Assembly (NCBI GenBank): GCA_014529385.2
Contig: CM043954.1
Location: 94,813,247 to 94,877,246, forward strand
Origin: Adiantum capillus-veneris
Taxonomy: Eukaryota > Streptophyta > Polypodiopsida > Polypodiales > Pteridaceae
DNA length: 64,000 nt
Direction of reading: 5' to 3'
The notes beneath the pieces were generated by a model. The model was not told where the DNA came from. It saw only the letters and a list, made by a program, of their open reading frames with translations, and made no database searches. Positions 44,719 to 55,455 of this stretch are shown here, piece by piece. Numbering within the stretch: position 1 is the stretch's first letter; each line of letters starts with the position of its first letter. A program made the translations under genes and the position numbers.

Positions 44719-46908
44719 GTGCAGGTCGATAGGGATGACGTGGGTCCGCCGGTTGGCGCGGAACAAAATCGATGGTTGAGCGAGCGACTACCATGTCCAT
44801 GTACGCGATGTAAGCGTGCGATTGCACGGATTTGGCATATATGCTTGGCTCACGTGGATGATTATGGACTATGGGACGATCCGAGAAAACGCGCTAGAAT
44901 GAAAACTAGCGATCCGAGGGTTTTGGCATCCATTGATGTTGCTCCCCATTGGAGTGTGATCGGGGGTGGAGGCGGGAGGAGGATGGAAGAGCGATTGTGC
45001 CAGGAAGCAGTCATGGGAGGGGGGTCACAACCACCGTCCGATGTTGGTGGGTCCACACGAGCGCATTCGCATCCTACATCCACCACATATGGGGATCTCC
45101 CCACCACCCCGCCCCACATGGAGGTGGAGGAAGATTATTTGCACAATATGGTTGAGGATCTTCTTGCACGTGAGGCGAAGAATGAGTGTGAGCCTGAGTG
45201 TGCATGTGAAGAAGCCGCCCAAAAAACCAAAGATTCATTGCTAGAGGCAGCACACACCGCTCTTTACGAGGGATGCTCCTACTCCATATTACGAGCGTCT
45301 CTTGAGATCTTGAATATTCAAGAAATGTTTGGATGGAGCAATGCAGGGGTCGATGCACTATTGAGGTACGTTTAAGTGTAATAAGTGTTAGTTGTGAGTT
45401 TTTTTCGTGGTTATATGCAATAATGAGTGTTCTTTAATTATTTCATAGGTTATTAGGCAAGATGATGCCTAAAGGCAATCATCTTCCAGAAAATCGGAGG
45501 AAGGCACGACAGGTGGTGATAGGGCTTGGAATGGACTATGATCGCATACATGCATGTGTCAATGATTGCGTGCTATTCCGCAATGAACATGCAGGGCTTG
45601 ATGCTTGCCCCGAGTGTGGAGAATCAAGGTACAAAGAGGGAATTCAAGGAACCACAATACCTTGCAAGGTTCTTCATCATTTCCCCCTCATTCCCCGCAT
45701 CAAGCACATGTTCGACACCAAAGGAACAAGCGAGCTTCTTACATAGCATATGACAAATTGCTCCACCGATGGGGTTATGAGAGTGCTGGCTGACTCGCCA
45801 GCATGGCAACACATTGAGCAGACATGGCCAGAGTTTAGAGAAGAGCCTCGTTACTTGAGGCTTGGTCTGGCTAGTGATGGGGTAAACCCATTTGGGCATC
45901 GGTCTACCTCATGGAGTACTTGGCCAGTGGTTGTTGTGAACTACAACATTTCACCATGGGAGTCAACCAAGAAGGGGAACATTTTGCTCTCTCCTCTAGT
46001 CCCAGGAAAACACAGCGCGAAGAACATGGATGTATATTTAGCACCTTTGATTGAAGAGCTTCAAGAGCTATGGAACGGCATAGATGTTTTTGATGTATCA
46101 AGACCACTTTGTGATCGGCGCACAATGATCAAGTGCATTCTCATGTGGACCATGCATGATTACCCCGGCCTTGGAGAGATTTATGGTAAGCTTATACTTT
46201 GTGACGCTCTTTAATGTCTTTGCATTGGTCACTTATATGCGGTTATGTCTTTTGTTTTTGTAGGACTATCTACATCTAGACATAGGGCATGCCCAACTTG
46301 TGGACCCTCACTTGACAGAGAGACCCGCTCTACTTGGTAAGGTGATCTACCCCAATAACCATCGCTTCTTGCCGCCCACACATCAATCTTATGCTCCACC
46401 GTGCAATGGGATGGAGCCACTCCATTGGACCATGGCCGATTGGGCAAGACATTGGAATGAGCATCACAATACATTGCCTCCTCCCAATGATCCACCTAGG
46501 GGTATGGCTAGGTACTCTATTTTCTTATCACTACCCTATTGGGCTTCATTGAAAATCCAACACCTATTGGATCCAATGCATGTGTTCAAAAATGTTGGGC
46601 AAGCTATATGGGATCACATAGTAGGAAAGAAAGATTCATTGGGGGCTAGAGAGGACATGAGGGCCATAAGGAGGCTCCCTCCTTCGGCCACACCTCGCAT
46701 GGGGCCTCAGGGGAAGATGGTTCTTCCAAAGGCACCTTGGATTCTATCAAGGGTGGATCAAGAGCGGATGAAACAAGTCATTGCATCCATCCGTACTCCA
46801 ACAGGTTATATGCGTTCGCTCAAGGGTGCCTTCACTAAAACTAAGAAAGGAGGATCCACACAACTGTATGGGCTCAAATCCCATGATTGGCACAAGATTC
46901 TTCACGTA

Positions 46909-46953
<45 letters not shown>

Positions 46954-48062
46954 TATATGTGAGTGTGTGTGTATGTGGTTTAGGGTTCTGGATACTAATA
47001 AGTCTTTTTGTTTGTGCAATAGTTTGTGCTTCCAATTAGCATTAGTGGATTTGCGGACACAAAGGTAAAGACTGCAATATTCAAGGTGGGAGAAGTTGTC
47101 AGGTATAGCACATTCGATCCTCCCTCCTAAACTTTACTTTGAAGACTAACTTTACTATGAAGATTATGAAGGGTTTTTTGGTTACAGGTTTGTGAGTTCC
47201 AAAGAAATCAAAGTTTCAGCCATTCCAACAACTCGACTTCTAGCGATTGAAGCAACTTGTGCTATTGAGGATGCATTCCCACGTTCTATCCTTATTAGCC
47301 AAGTTCACCTATTGCTCCATCTTGTTGAGGAGATAGCCATTTGTGGTGTGGTTCACTCCAGGTGGATGTTCTTTCTTGAGAGGTTCCTAAAGACCTTGAA
47401 AGACTTTGTAAGGCTACGATCACAACCAGAGGTATTCATCGATCTTAAGCCTTAAACCTTATTAGGATTGGATTGTATTCACAATGCTTTTTATTGGTTA
47501 CTTTAATCACTAATGGTTTCATGTGTTCGGCAAGCATGGCAGAGGGTTGGATTATACAAGAGTCTTTTGTGTATGTCTCTCAATATCTTTTCACAATAGA
47601 CCCATCATTGCCTCGTTTAAAGATGGAGGAAGAGGATCCAAAAAAACACGCAAACATTCCAAGTGGGAAAGGTTCTCTCTTGATTTTGGATAGGGAATTT
47701 CAAGCCATAGTCAACAACCATTGTCTACTCAATGCTCCCATCATGGGCAAATGGGTGGATATAGGTGTGTACAACGAGAGAAAGGGACAGGGAAGCATGG
47801 AAGAGGTCGCATGGTGGTAGGCGAGAACCAACCTTTCCTAAAGAGCTTTCCAAATACTCTGATCTAATTCCAGTTGGGTGGATACACAATGCCATGACCA
47901 AGGCCAAGGCACAAGAAGAACAAATAAGCCCTAAAGAATGGGAGTACGCGCGAGGATGTCTACCAAGGGTAATATACTCAATGTGTTTAGTGTGTGTGTG
48001 TGAGTGTGTGTGAGTGTAGGTGTGTGTGTGTGGGTGTGTGTGTGTGTGTGGGTATGTGTGTC

Positions 48063-48102
<40 letters not shown>

Positions 48103-48842
48103 TATGTTCATTGGTTTTTGCAGGCCTTCACATTCAACTCTATGTGGTCCGAAGGACGTCATTTTTGAACCCGCAAGATAGATGAGCGTGGAACCACTCA
48201 CGATAGTGGATTTATGGGCAACTTTGACATGACAACACAAGAGGTGAGGGAATGTGGAACAATAGAGAGGATAATCAAAGTGGATTTCAGAACATTTCAC
48301 AAATATCTCTTTGACTGCCGATGGTTTGCGGGTGAGGTTAAGAGACATGAGAATGGGCTCTATATGGTAGACTCCGAGCAATTTCATCACGGGAAGACCA
48401 ACAACTTGGTGCAACCTAGTAGTTGTGAGCAGGTACAGTCCATGTGCAACTCACTAAAACATTATATGATACATATAGAACTACATTCATGTTGTATGAC
48501 CTACAGGTGTTTTATGTGCCTTGTATGTATTGAAGACGACTTTGGTATGTTATTCCAGTCACACCACGGAGAAGATCTATCTTTGCAGATACGAACATAG
48601 AGACTTTGGCAGATCCCACCATACCATCTCAAGAAGATGCCAATGACGATGATGTAGTTGAGGTCGAGGAGAACCAACCATTCCCAATAACCAACCATAG
48701 TGAGGAGGAGGACGAGGATGATGATGATTCAATAGGAGAGGATGTAGAGGATGAATCAATAGATTTAGTTGTTGATTTAGCTACCATGGGGTTGGACATA
48801 GATGTAAGCACTTGTAGAGATCTCTTGGAGGATGAAAATTAA
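44719..48842 (+). pseudogene. TNP2-like CACTA transposase gene of element C (multi-exon, damaged)
   Basis: The best-preserved transposase in the window. Exon 1 (to about 45366) has CPCTRCKRAIARIWHICLAHV, then a variable acidic part. After an intron, 45450-46183 has GLGMDYDRIHACVNDCVLFR, CPECG and PLIPRIKHMF, then the Transposase_21-like core (LGLASDGVNPFGHRSTSWST, KNMDVYLAPLIEELQELW, MHDYPGLGEIYG). Intron 46184-46263; next comes CPTCGPSL, then HLLDPMHVFKNVGQAIWDHI and LKSHDWHKILH; a (TG)n intron; LPISISGFADTKVKTAIF; then the DUF4218-like exon (47190-47430, HLLLHLVEEIAICGVVHSRW), MAEGWIIQESFVY, and a DUF4216-like part (48230-48600, DCRWFAGEV, LVQPSSCEQ). The C-terminus is acidic. A TAG at 45744-45746 stands where Trp is expected, and the frame shifts near 46305 and near 48160. 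Non-functional as it stands. Confidence 0.85.
46911..46960. repeat. (TG)n in a transposase intron
   Basis: TG repeat just after the exon end HDWHKILH. A similar (TG)n plus (CT)n tract lies at 47990-48100 in a later intron. Confidence 0.85.
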
Positions 48843-48913
48843 TAAATATCTTTTGGATTTTGACTTCTTTCTCTACTTATGGTGTAAAAAAGGGCTATTT
48901 GTTTATGAATGCA

Positions 48914-49361
48914 AGACAATACAATTTTGATCATCGTTCGCTTGCCATTTCCATATGAATGCATAGTTGACATAAGATTTTGAGGTGGAAACAAAATATT
49001 TTTTTTTATAGAATCTCATGGAGTACAAATGAGTAGAGTAGGAGAATCATACCAATAGATGAGGCAACCAAAGAGAAGAGAGGTACTAAAAATCCCAATG
49101 AGAATGGGATTTCTTACACTCCATGCAAAAAGGGGGTGACAATACAATTTTGATCATCATTCGCTTGTCATTTCCATATGAATGCATAGTTGACATAATA
49201 TTTTGATGTGGAAACAAAATATTTTTTGATATAGAAGCTCATGGAGTACAAATGAGTAGAGTAGGAGAATCATACCAATAGATGAGGCAAGCAGAGAGAA
49301 GAGAGGTACTAGAAATCCCAATGCGAATAGGATTTCTTACACTCCATGCAAAAAGGGGGTA
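48914..49361. repeat. 223-bp tandem duplication in the 3' part of C
   Basis: The block starting GACAATACAATTTTGATCAT at about 48915 is repeated from about 49138, through GAGTAGAGTAGGAGAATC and CACTCCATGCAAAAAGGGGG, with few differences. No gene. Confidence 0.92.
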
Positions 49362-49640
49362 CCAATTTCTAAAAAGTAACAAAATAGAATAGGATTTATA
49401 GAAAGGGAAAAGTGGGAGAGAAATGGGCCGCGTGGATTCTTTTTCTATTGTGGTAATATGGGGGGCTATATTGCGGTAATATGGGGGTCTATATATGCGG
49501 TAATAATTGCGGTAATGCTCGCAAAAAAATCGGAAAACGCGCCGCCGGGTCTGTAGCATACAATCTCTCTCTTTCTTGAAGCTCTCTCTCTCCTCTTATG
49601 CGGTAATGCTGTGCGGTAATAGCAGCATTCTCCCATAGTG
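49362..49640. repeat. Right terminal/subterminal repeats of CACTA C
   Basis: Several GCGGTAATA / TGTGGTAATATGGGGG copies from 49450 to 49625, then TCTCCCATAGTG at 49640, the inverted CACTATGGGAGA terminus. Confidence 0.85.
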
Positions 49641-50444
49641 TATGTGGTGTTGGAGAATATTTTACAAAAATCTCTAAAATTGACAAAAGTGGCTATTTTT
49701 TTTATACCACCCAGTTTTCATCAAGCCACACCAGTCTCCACTTTTTTAAAGTGGACAGAACTAATCTTCCTTGTAACTAAGCTTGATGTATGTTCCCTTT
49801 CTTTGTGGTAGATCAAGATTCTTGTTTTTGAACCAATGTCAAAATTTCCAATCAAATTCTACCTCATAGATAGGTGCTAAAATGTTCCTTGGACCTCCAA
49901 TCACTACATTAATTAGTAGCCCACTAGGAAGACAATGGGGTCTATGAGGGCCTCTTTATTTGGCATTTAAGGAAGTTAAACCTTGAGTATTAAGAAAGTT
50001 ATCAAAAAACTGTTTTTGAATTCAAACAAGCAAAATGGCTAGTTTATTTGAATTCAAATGTTTCCTCCAAAATGAAAATAAAAATCTAGAAGGTAAAACC
50101 ATATTGTGGGACGCGTGTTTAACCTCACCATCCTATCTTATTGCAGTATTAGCAAGAACTATGATTAAATTATCAATCCATGGGATGAAGCTGACTTGAC
50201 TAGTGCATAGAGGCTAAAAGAGGGTGTCAATCTCTCGAAAAACAACAACAACTAACAACTCGCATCTCCCTCAAGTGACTGAAAACACTAAAAACCAATC
50301 TCTCATCGGCAAACAAATCACATCCGTTGCAACATCAAATGACATCCAAACATAAGGAAACTTCTAGGAAATGTTTATAAGACCTAAGCACACATGCTTA
50401 TGGTCTTAAATCCCACTTTAGGTCAAGTGCCAAAATCACGATTA
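49641..50444. other. Unassigned DNA; holds second copy of a dispersed repeat
   Basis: 49918-50100 is the second copy of the repeat at 25891-26085. A short hairpin (GTCTCCACTTTTTTAAAGTGGACAG) is at about 49735. No gene. Confidence 0.55.
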
Positions 50445-50448
50445 TTAA

Positions 50449-51776
50449 CACTAGAATGGTAACCTAACAGGACATAAAAGTGTCCTTTCACGGTTTTGGG
50501 AAAAAATTCCAAAACCATAGTATATCCACTCATTTTGAAAAATCCTTTCATGAGCTTATAGTTCAATAACTACTACATATGGAAAAAATGAGAAAATTGT
50601 AATTTTTCTCATCCCTTGGTCATTACAAGCCTCCAAAGTTGATGGACGAGTGCATTTTGTCCAAAACAGCAATTTCTTATGGTTGATTGCATATACATAA
50701 GAGTGGAGATTTTTGTAGGACATGAGATAAAATGCCCCATTAACGTCAATGGGTTAGTGACCAAAACATATGGTTGCTTTTACCTCACTAAATTCTTTTT
50801 GGGCAAAAAAAAAGGTACAAAAAAGTTGCATTTTTTCCATTCTGCGGACCTATCATCAAAGTTTCTATAGTCACGCTCAATACAGATACTATATACATGT
50901 TTTCTTAGTTCCCTTTGGGCCTCTAGATTTAAAAGGAGCCATGGAGCATGTCAAAAGGATAATGGATCTCTTACAATTGGAACCTTGGGGGCAATGATAA
51001 AGTTCTAAACACAGCAAACATGAAAAGATTGGGTTTATCATTATGACCTCTAGAAACCCATAGAAACTACTCAATATCTAGCCAAGTTGGTAGTCTATGA
51101 TTAGATATGGTCACTACCTACAAAATACCCACAATTGGCCTAAGAAACTAGCAATATTGAGAAAGTTATACTTGCTACTCTAAAATGTATCGTATTCTTC
51201 AACAATCAAAAAACTCAACCATCATCATATACTATGGTATATAGCATATTAGGTCCCCCAAAACTCAAGAAAGATTAGCTTTATGTTATACATTACACTT
51301 ACACAATCAAAATTGAATTTGGATATCAAGAAAGCCACTAAAAAAATCATAAAAGTGCTAATTTTGGCCAAAAAATAGGATTATGCAATTCTTGGAAATT
51401 GGTCATAACTTTCAATTTTAACACTTAGCTCTCCCTACAAGCATCAAAACATGCTGGGAACTATGAAGTCCTAACCTCTAGACATATAAACCTCACAAAC
51501 ATGAAGTTTAGAGTGGTATAGTTGCCAAAAATTAAAAAAGAAACCAAAAACAAGACCCGTTTTTTCACACAATTTAGTTTCAAAAATGTTGTGCAAGAGT
51601 AAGGTCAATGGTAAGATCGATACTCAGAAAAAAAATTCAGCTCATAAGGCAACTTTGTGGATATATAGCACCTAGAAATTCATTTTCATACTCTTCAAAT
51701 AATTCAAGCAAAATGGTCACTTAACATGACACAAAAGTGTCCAAGGACATAAAAGTGTCCTATTATCATTCTAGTG
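50449..51776. mobile_element. piggyBac-like non-autonomous DNA transposon
   Basis: TTAA flanks both sides (50445-50448 and 51777-51780). The inverted ends are CACTAGAATGGTAA at the left and CACTAGAATGATAA read from the right. Just inside each end is an AGGACATAAAAGTGTCC phrase that pairs with itself. The TTAA target duplication and the CMCTAGAAWGATA end are the hallmarks of the piggyBac superfamily: the insect founder begins TTAACCCTAGAAAGATA, two mismatches over 17 bases. The 1.33-kb interior has no transposase-like frame. The assignment to piggyBac is an inference from the ends. Confidence 0.75.
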
Positions 51777-51780
51777 TTAA

Positions 51781-52077
51781 CAGCAATGTATTTTTTACCT
51801 AGTCGTTTTTGACCCAGAATGCATCTAAATGCTTAGCAATGATGCCTCAATACCCCGCCTATGCTTAGTTTTTGATTTGAAAGTGTAGATTACTAGTTAT
51901 GATGAAATTAGGCCGCGGGTTGGCGATGAAAAAATCTACTAAATACCGTGATGTGTTTACGTCAATGCGTAGATCTCCTACCTACGGTTGAAATGCAACA
52001 AACATGACTGCAATGTGACAACTGGGGAGGGAGTAGGAAGCGCGAGAAGGAGAGAGGTGAGCGACGTTAGCTCACGC
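51781..52077. other. Unassigned DNA
   Basis: No gene or repeat recognised between the piggyBac-like element and the inferred LTR of element R3. Confidence 0.4.
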
Positions 52078-52358
52078 TGTGTATTTCATTATCCAAAACT
52101 TTAATAACTTACAAAAATTGGATTCTATACCTTAGCCAAGGTTTTTGGTGGTTAAAAGTAATAATCTGGGAGTTCTACCAAAGATGGGTAATGGTAGGTT
52201 GATACAATCTGGAAGCTTGTAGCCCTCGCTCATCAATTATAAGGTTTATCCAAAAATAGGAGTTACAATAGTCCCAATTTATCAAAATAATAGGTGTTTT
52301 TACAATGAGAACTTGGAAAAATAATATCTGTGGTATCTATGTTAGCTTGCTGCTAGCA
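52078..52358 (-). repeat. Inferred 3' LTR of element R3
   Basis: On the minus strand the R3 ORF ends (FNP, stop), then a purine-rich tract GGCAAGGAGGGGAGGAA (52375-52359) is followed by TGCTAGCAGCAAGC. A polypurine tract directly before TG is the normal 3' LTR junction. The far end (a TACACA near 52078) is a guess. The 5' LTR is outside the window, so no repeat comparison is possible. Confidence 0.5.
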
Positions 52359-52379
52359 TTCCTCCCCTCCTTGCCTGGG

Positions 52380-52550
52380 TTGTCCCTTGACATAGCTTTA
52401 TGGGTTGAAGTAGTCTTTGGGCTGCCCGTTGGCGAGGTGGTCTTTAAGTGCTGCTAAAGCCTTTTGATATCTGATTTTCCGTTCCTTATCTGGCACTTGC
52501 AAGAACTGCATAGTTACTATGTTTTTCAACTCCAGTATTGAGTAGCCTAC
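52380..52550 (-). pseudogene. C-terminal part of the R3 ORF
   Basis: Frame containing LELKNIVTMQFLQVPDKERK and ALAALKDHLANGQPKDYFNP, then a stop, continuing the frame that is cut at 60293 by element R2. R2's short CTAC duplication lies at the junction. Confidence 0.65.
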
Positions 52551-55143
52551 TGATAGCCAATTTTCGGCTTTCCATAATTGCCATAGTAAGCTACCTCACC
52601 CTATCAAATCACTCAAACATTATGGTTATCCCTACCATTTCACTGTACATAGGCATGTGTGAATTAGGGAACTTTCTCCATATTTTCTTAAAACCCTCAG
52701 CTAGCTAGTCACTGGTCTAGTTGAGCCAAAAAAAATAAAAAAATAAAAAATATTATGGTCCATTTGTCTTTAAATATTTCATTGTATATAGGGCCTAAAT
52801 AAAAGAATTTTTCATAATTATTTTGATATTTATTTATATATTTCTACCTATGGTGTGTTATTTATGCTATGTACATTGACTCACCATTACCATATTTTTT
52901 CTTACCATTTTGCATACTCTTTATTCCATATAAAAATAATTTCATGCAAGCTTCTCTTATTTTTGGTGTAACTCCATCCCAATAAAAATCCAAAAAAACT
53001 AGTTCTATTTATGTGTATATTTTCTCACTATTGTGATTTTTTTACTTCCTACATCTATTCTCTATTACTCTCATAAACTAGAACACCAAAAATATGTATT
53101 TTTTTTGTGGTAGACTTATAATGAGAGAGATTTATTTTGACCCCTTTATATTTTTTCCACCTATATTATTTATATTTGACATGTACATATTTTTTTAGAC
53201 CCCTCAATATTAAATTTCCTTAGTTGTACTATTCATTTATATCATGATCTCAACAATATCTTCAATTATAGACCTACCAAATAAGGTCAAGGGTATGTGG
53301 CATGCATGCATGCACCATGGGGAGCTCACTCTTGGATGTATTCAAAAGAATCATCCAAAGAAGGACCTCACAAGGACCTTGTGCAGTGGAAAAAACAGTC
53401 AATTTTGCTGAATTTGTAAAGATCACATGCTCCCCGAATTTGAAAAGGTGATATAGACAAAAGTTGTAGCTCCTGAGATGGACTTTCATCTCAAATTTTT
53501 TTATATTTTTTTGATCTACGAGCTATGAGCTATGATTTTATTGGTGGACCCGAGTTTGCCCATGCTATGCAGCCACACTCCCTCTTCCACTTTACCATTT
53601 TTCTCTTTCACACACACTCCTCCCTCTCCTTCCCACTCCCAAACCTGCAACTCCCATGTCCTAATTCACCCGCTTCACCATTGCCACATCTCTCACACCT
53701 CCATAGCCTTCATCCTCCATTTCTACACCCTATGTGTCCCCCTTTCTCTCTACATATATGTCCATATTACCATACTCTCTTAAGCTTTGTGAAGAACTTC
53801 ACAAAATCAGAAAAAATCCAAGGATAACCTCTACAAACGAAGGCTTTTATCATGAATTTTCCAAGGTTTGAACATAACATAGCTTCATCGACACGCGCTG
53901 CTTTGTCATGCTGACTGCTTCTTCTTCCGGTGCTGTAAAGAGGTGAATGTCAACTTCTCCAAAGCTTCAACCTCTCTTTACAAGCTCATCCCTTCTCTAA
54001 CTTTTCTCATCATATATCTCACCATTTGGTGAATGATTTTGTAAATACTTTTTAGTGACAATTACTAACTACTAACCACTAACCTTATTGTAAAATGCAC
54101 CCTCTACTAGAGTAGGCACTCCACAATTATTCACTCAATCCTCTCTCCTTTCATCCTCAATAATTCTCTTCCGTTGATCCCACATCCATGTGACTCAAAG
54201 GACAAGCGAGACCCACCCTCATTAAAAAAAATAAAAAAATGCACAATCTTTTATTCCTTCAAATAAACTTGATTAGGCCTAATCGTAATCGGGGATTCTA
54301 AACCTATAAATAGAGCCCTTCTCTCCCTTGTAAATCATCACATGATCACACTACACCACACCATTCTCAACACATAACACACCGCTCTTCAAGCCTAGTT
54401 GTGTAGAGTGTGTGCATTGTGAGTGCTCTATTCCATCACTACACATAGGTGCATGGAGAAGCTTGAAGTTAGTTATGCCATCTAGAGGAGTGGAGTGATA
54501 CTATACTCTGCAATCACACTTGTAGCCTACTCTTGTCCATAAATAAGATTCATAGTTTTGGGTGCAATTGTATGCTGCAACTACGACTCTTCTCTCCAAA
54601 TTGACTTGATAAGTTGGCTAATCAGGTGGTTGAAGGTATATTCTCCATGAAGTTTTTTGTGCCATTTCATGCTTGGTGGTTTGAGGTCTTGTTGAATTGT
54701 TTGCCTACAAGGTCAATTGTAAGAGGGTGCTCGGTGAGAGGGCTCACATGCCCCTAAGACAATTTGTGTATTGGCAACAAGGTCAAGTTTTGTGTTGTCT
54801 CTCTATTTCTTATCGAGCTTTGTGTACATCAAGTCTTTAAGGCTATGACTGAGTTGCTCAAGTTGATTTGTGCTCCTTACCTCTCTCTGGCGTGGTGAAT
54901 GTTTGTGTTTGGTGTGTGTGGCTATCTTACATTCCCCTCTCTTTGTGCGTTTGAGTACAAGGAGATATCACGTGTGTCCTAGTTCACATCTACAACTAGG
55001 TGGTGCCCCTTTTCTTGTTTGGTTTCTGGCTGGGGGTTGTTGTTGTCTATGATTGTGCTTGCCCTAGCCCCAATTGAGCAGCACGGGAGCCTCGAAGGGT
55101 GTTTAGAGGCCGCTCTTCTTGTTGCCCGCCCCGGACCGCCTCA
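52551..55143 (+). repeat. 5' LTR of R2
   Basis: Contains a TATAAATA box at 54305-54312 that would start the element's transcript near 54335. Apparent ORFs at 53525-53827 and 54870-55052 recur in the other LTR and have no recognised product. Confidence 0.92.
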
Positions 55144-55161
55144 AATTGGTGCCCCCACTGA
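55144..55161 (+). promoter_or_regulatory. Primer-binding-site-like sequence of R2
   Basis: AATTGGTGCCCCCACTGAGG starts at the LTR end. TGGTGCC resembles the 3'-end complement of a tRNA other than initiator Met, but I cannot name the tRNA from memory. Confidence 0.5.
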
Positions 55162-55455
55162 GGAATGACTTGGTGCTTATTGTTGTTGTATTGCATGAAT
55201 GCTTGAATTTTAGCATAATCAAGTAGATTATATGAATCATGAAAACTTGTATGACCGAGTTGAATTTCAAGGCAACAAAAATTGATCTAGAATATGGTTT
55301 GGATTAGCATAACATAAGAAAGGAAAAAACATGTTCACATAAGAATCTAGAATTCATGTTGAAAGACCTTTCAAAACTTTGTGTAGTTAGTTGATGTCAT
55401 GAGAGAAAATGATTGTTTGGAACTAATCTTTGTGTGGTTCTAGCATTGAGAGACT

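Larger units (their letters stand above)
40116..49640 (+). mobile_element. CACTA transposon C with two divergent genes
   Basis: The left terminus is CACTATGACATTTGG (40116) and the right, read on the minus strand, is CACTATGGGAGAATG (from 49640). TAT flanks both sides (40113-40115 and 49641-49643). Subterminal repeats at both ends use CGGTAATR / YATTACCG, unlike elements A, B and N. A TNP2-like gene runs rightward (44719-48842) and an En/Spm-type accessory gene runs leftward (from about 41780). Both are damaged. The TIR itself is short: only about 7 bp match perfectly. Confidence 0.88.

Noticed and set aside
53525-53827. A secreted or Pro/His-rich small protein, and its copy at 58644-58976
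   Set aside because: Both lie in the two LTRs of R2, so the frame is duplicated non-coding LTR sequence of pyrimidine-rich composition.
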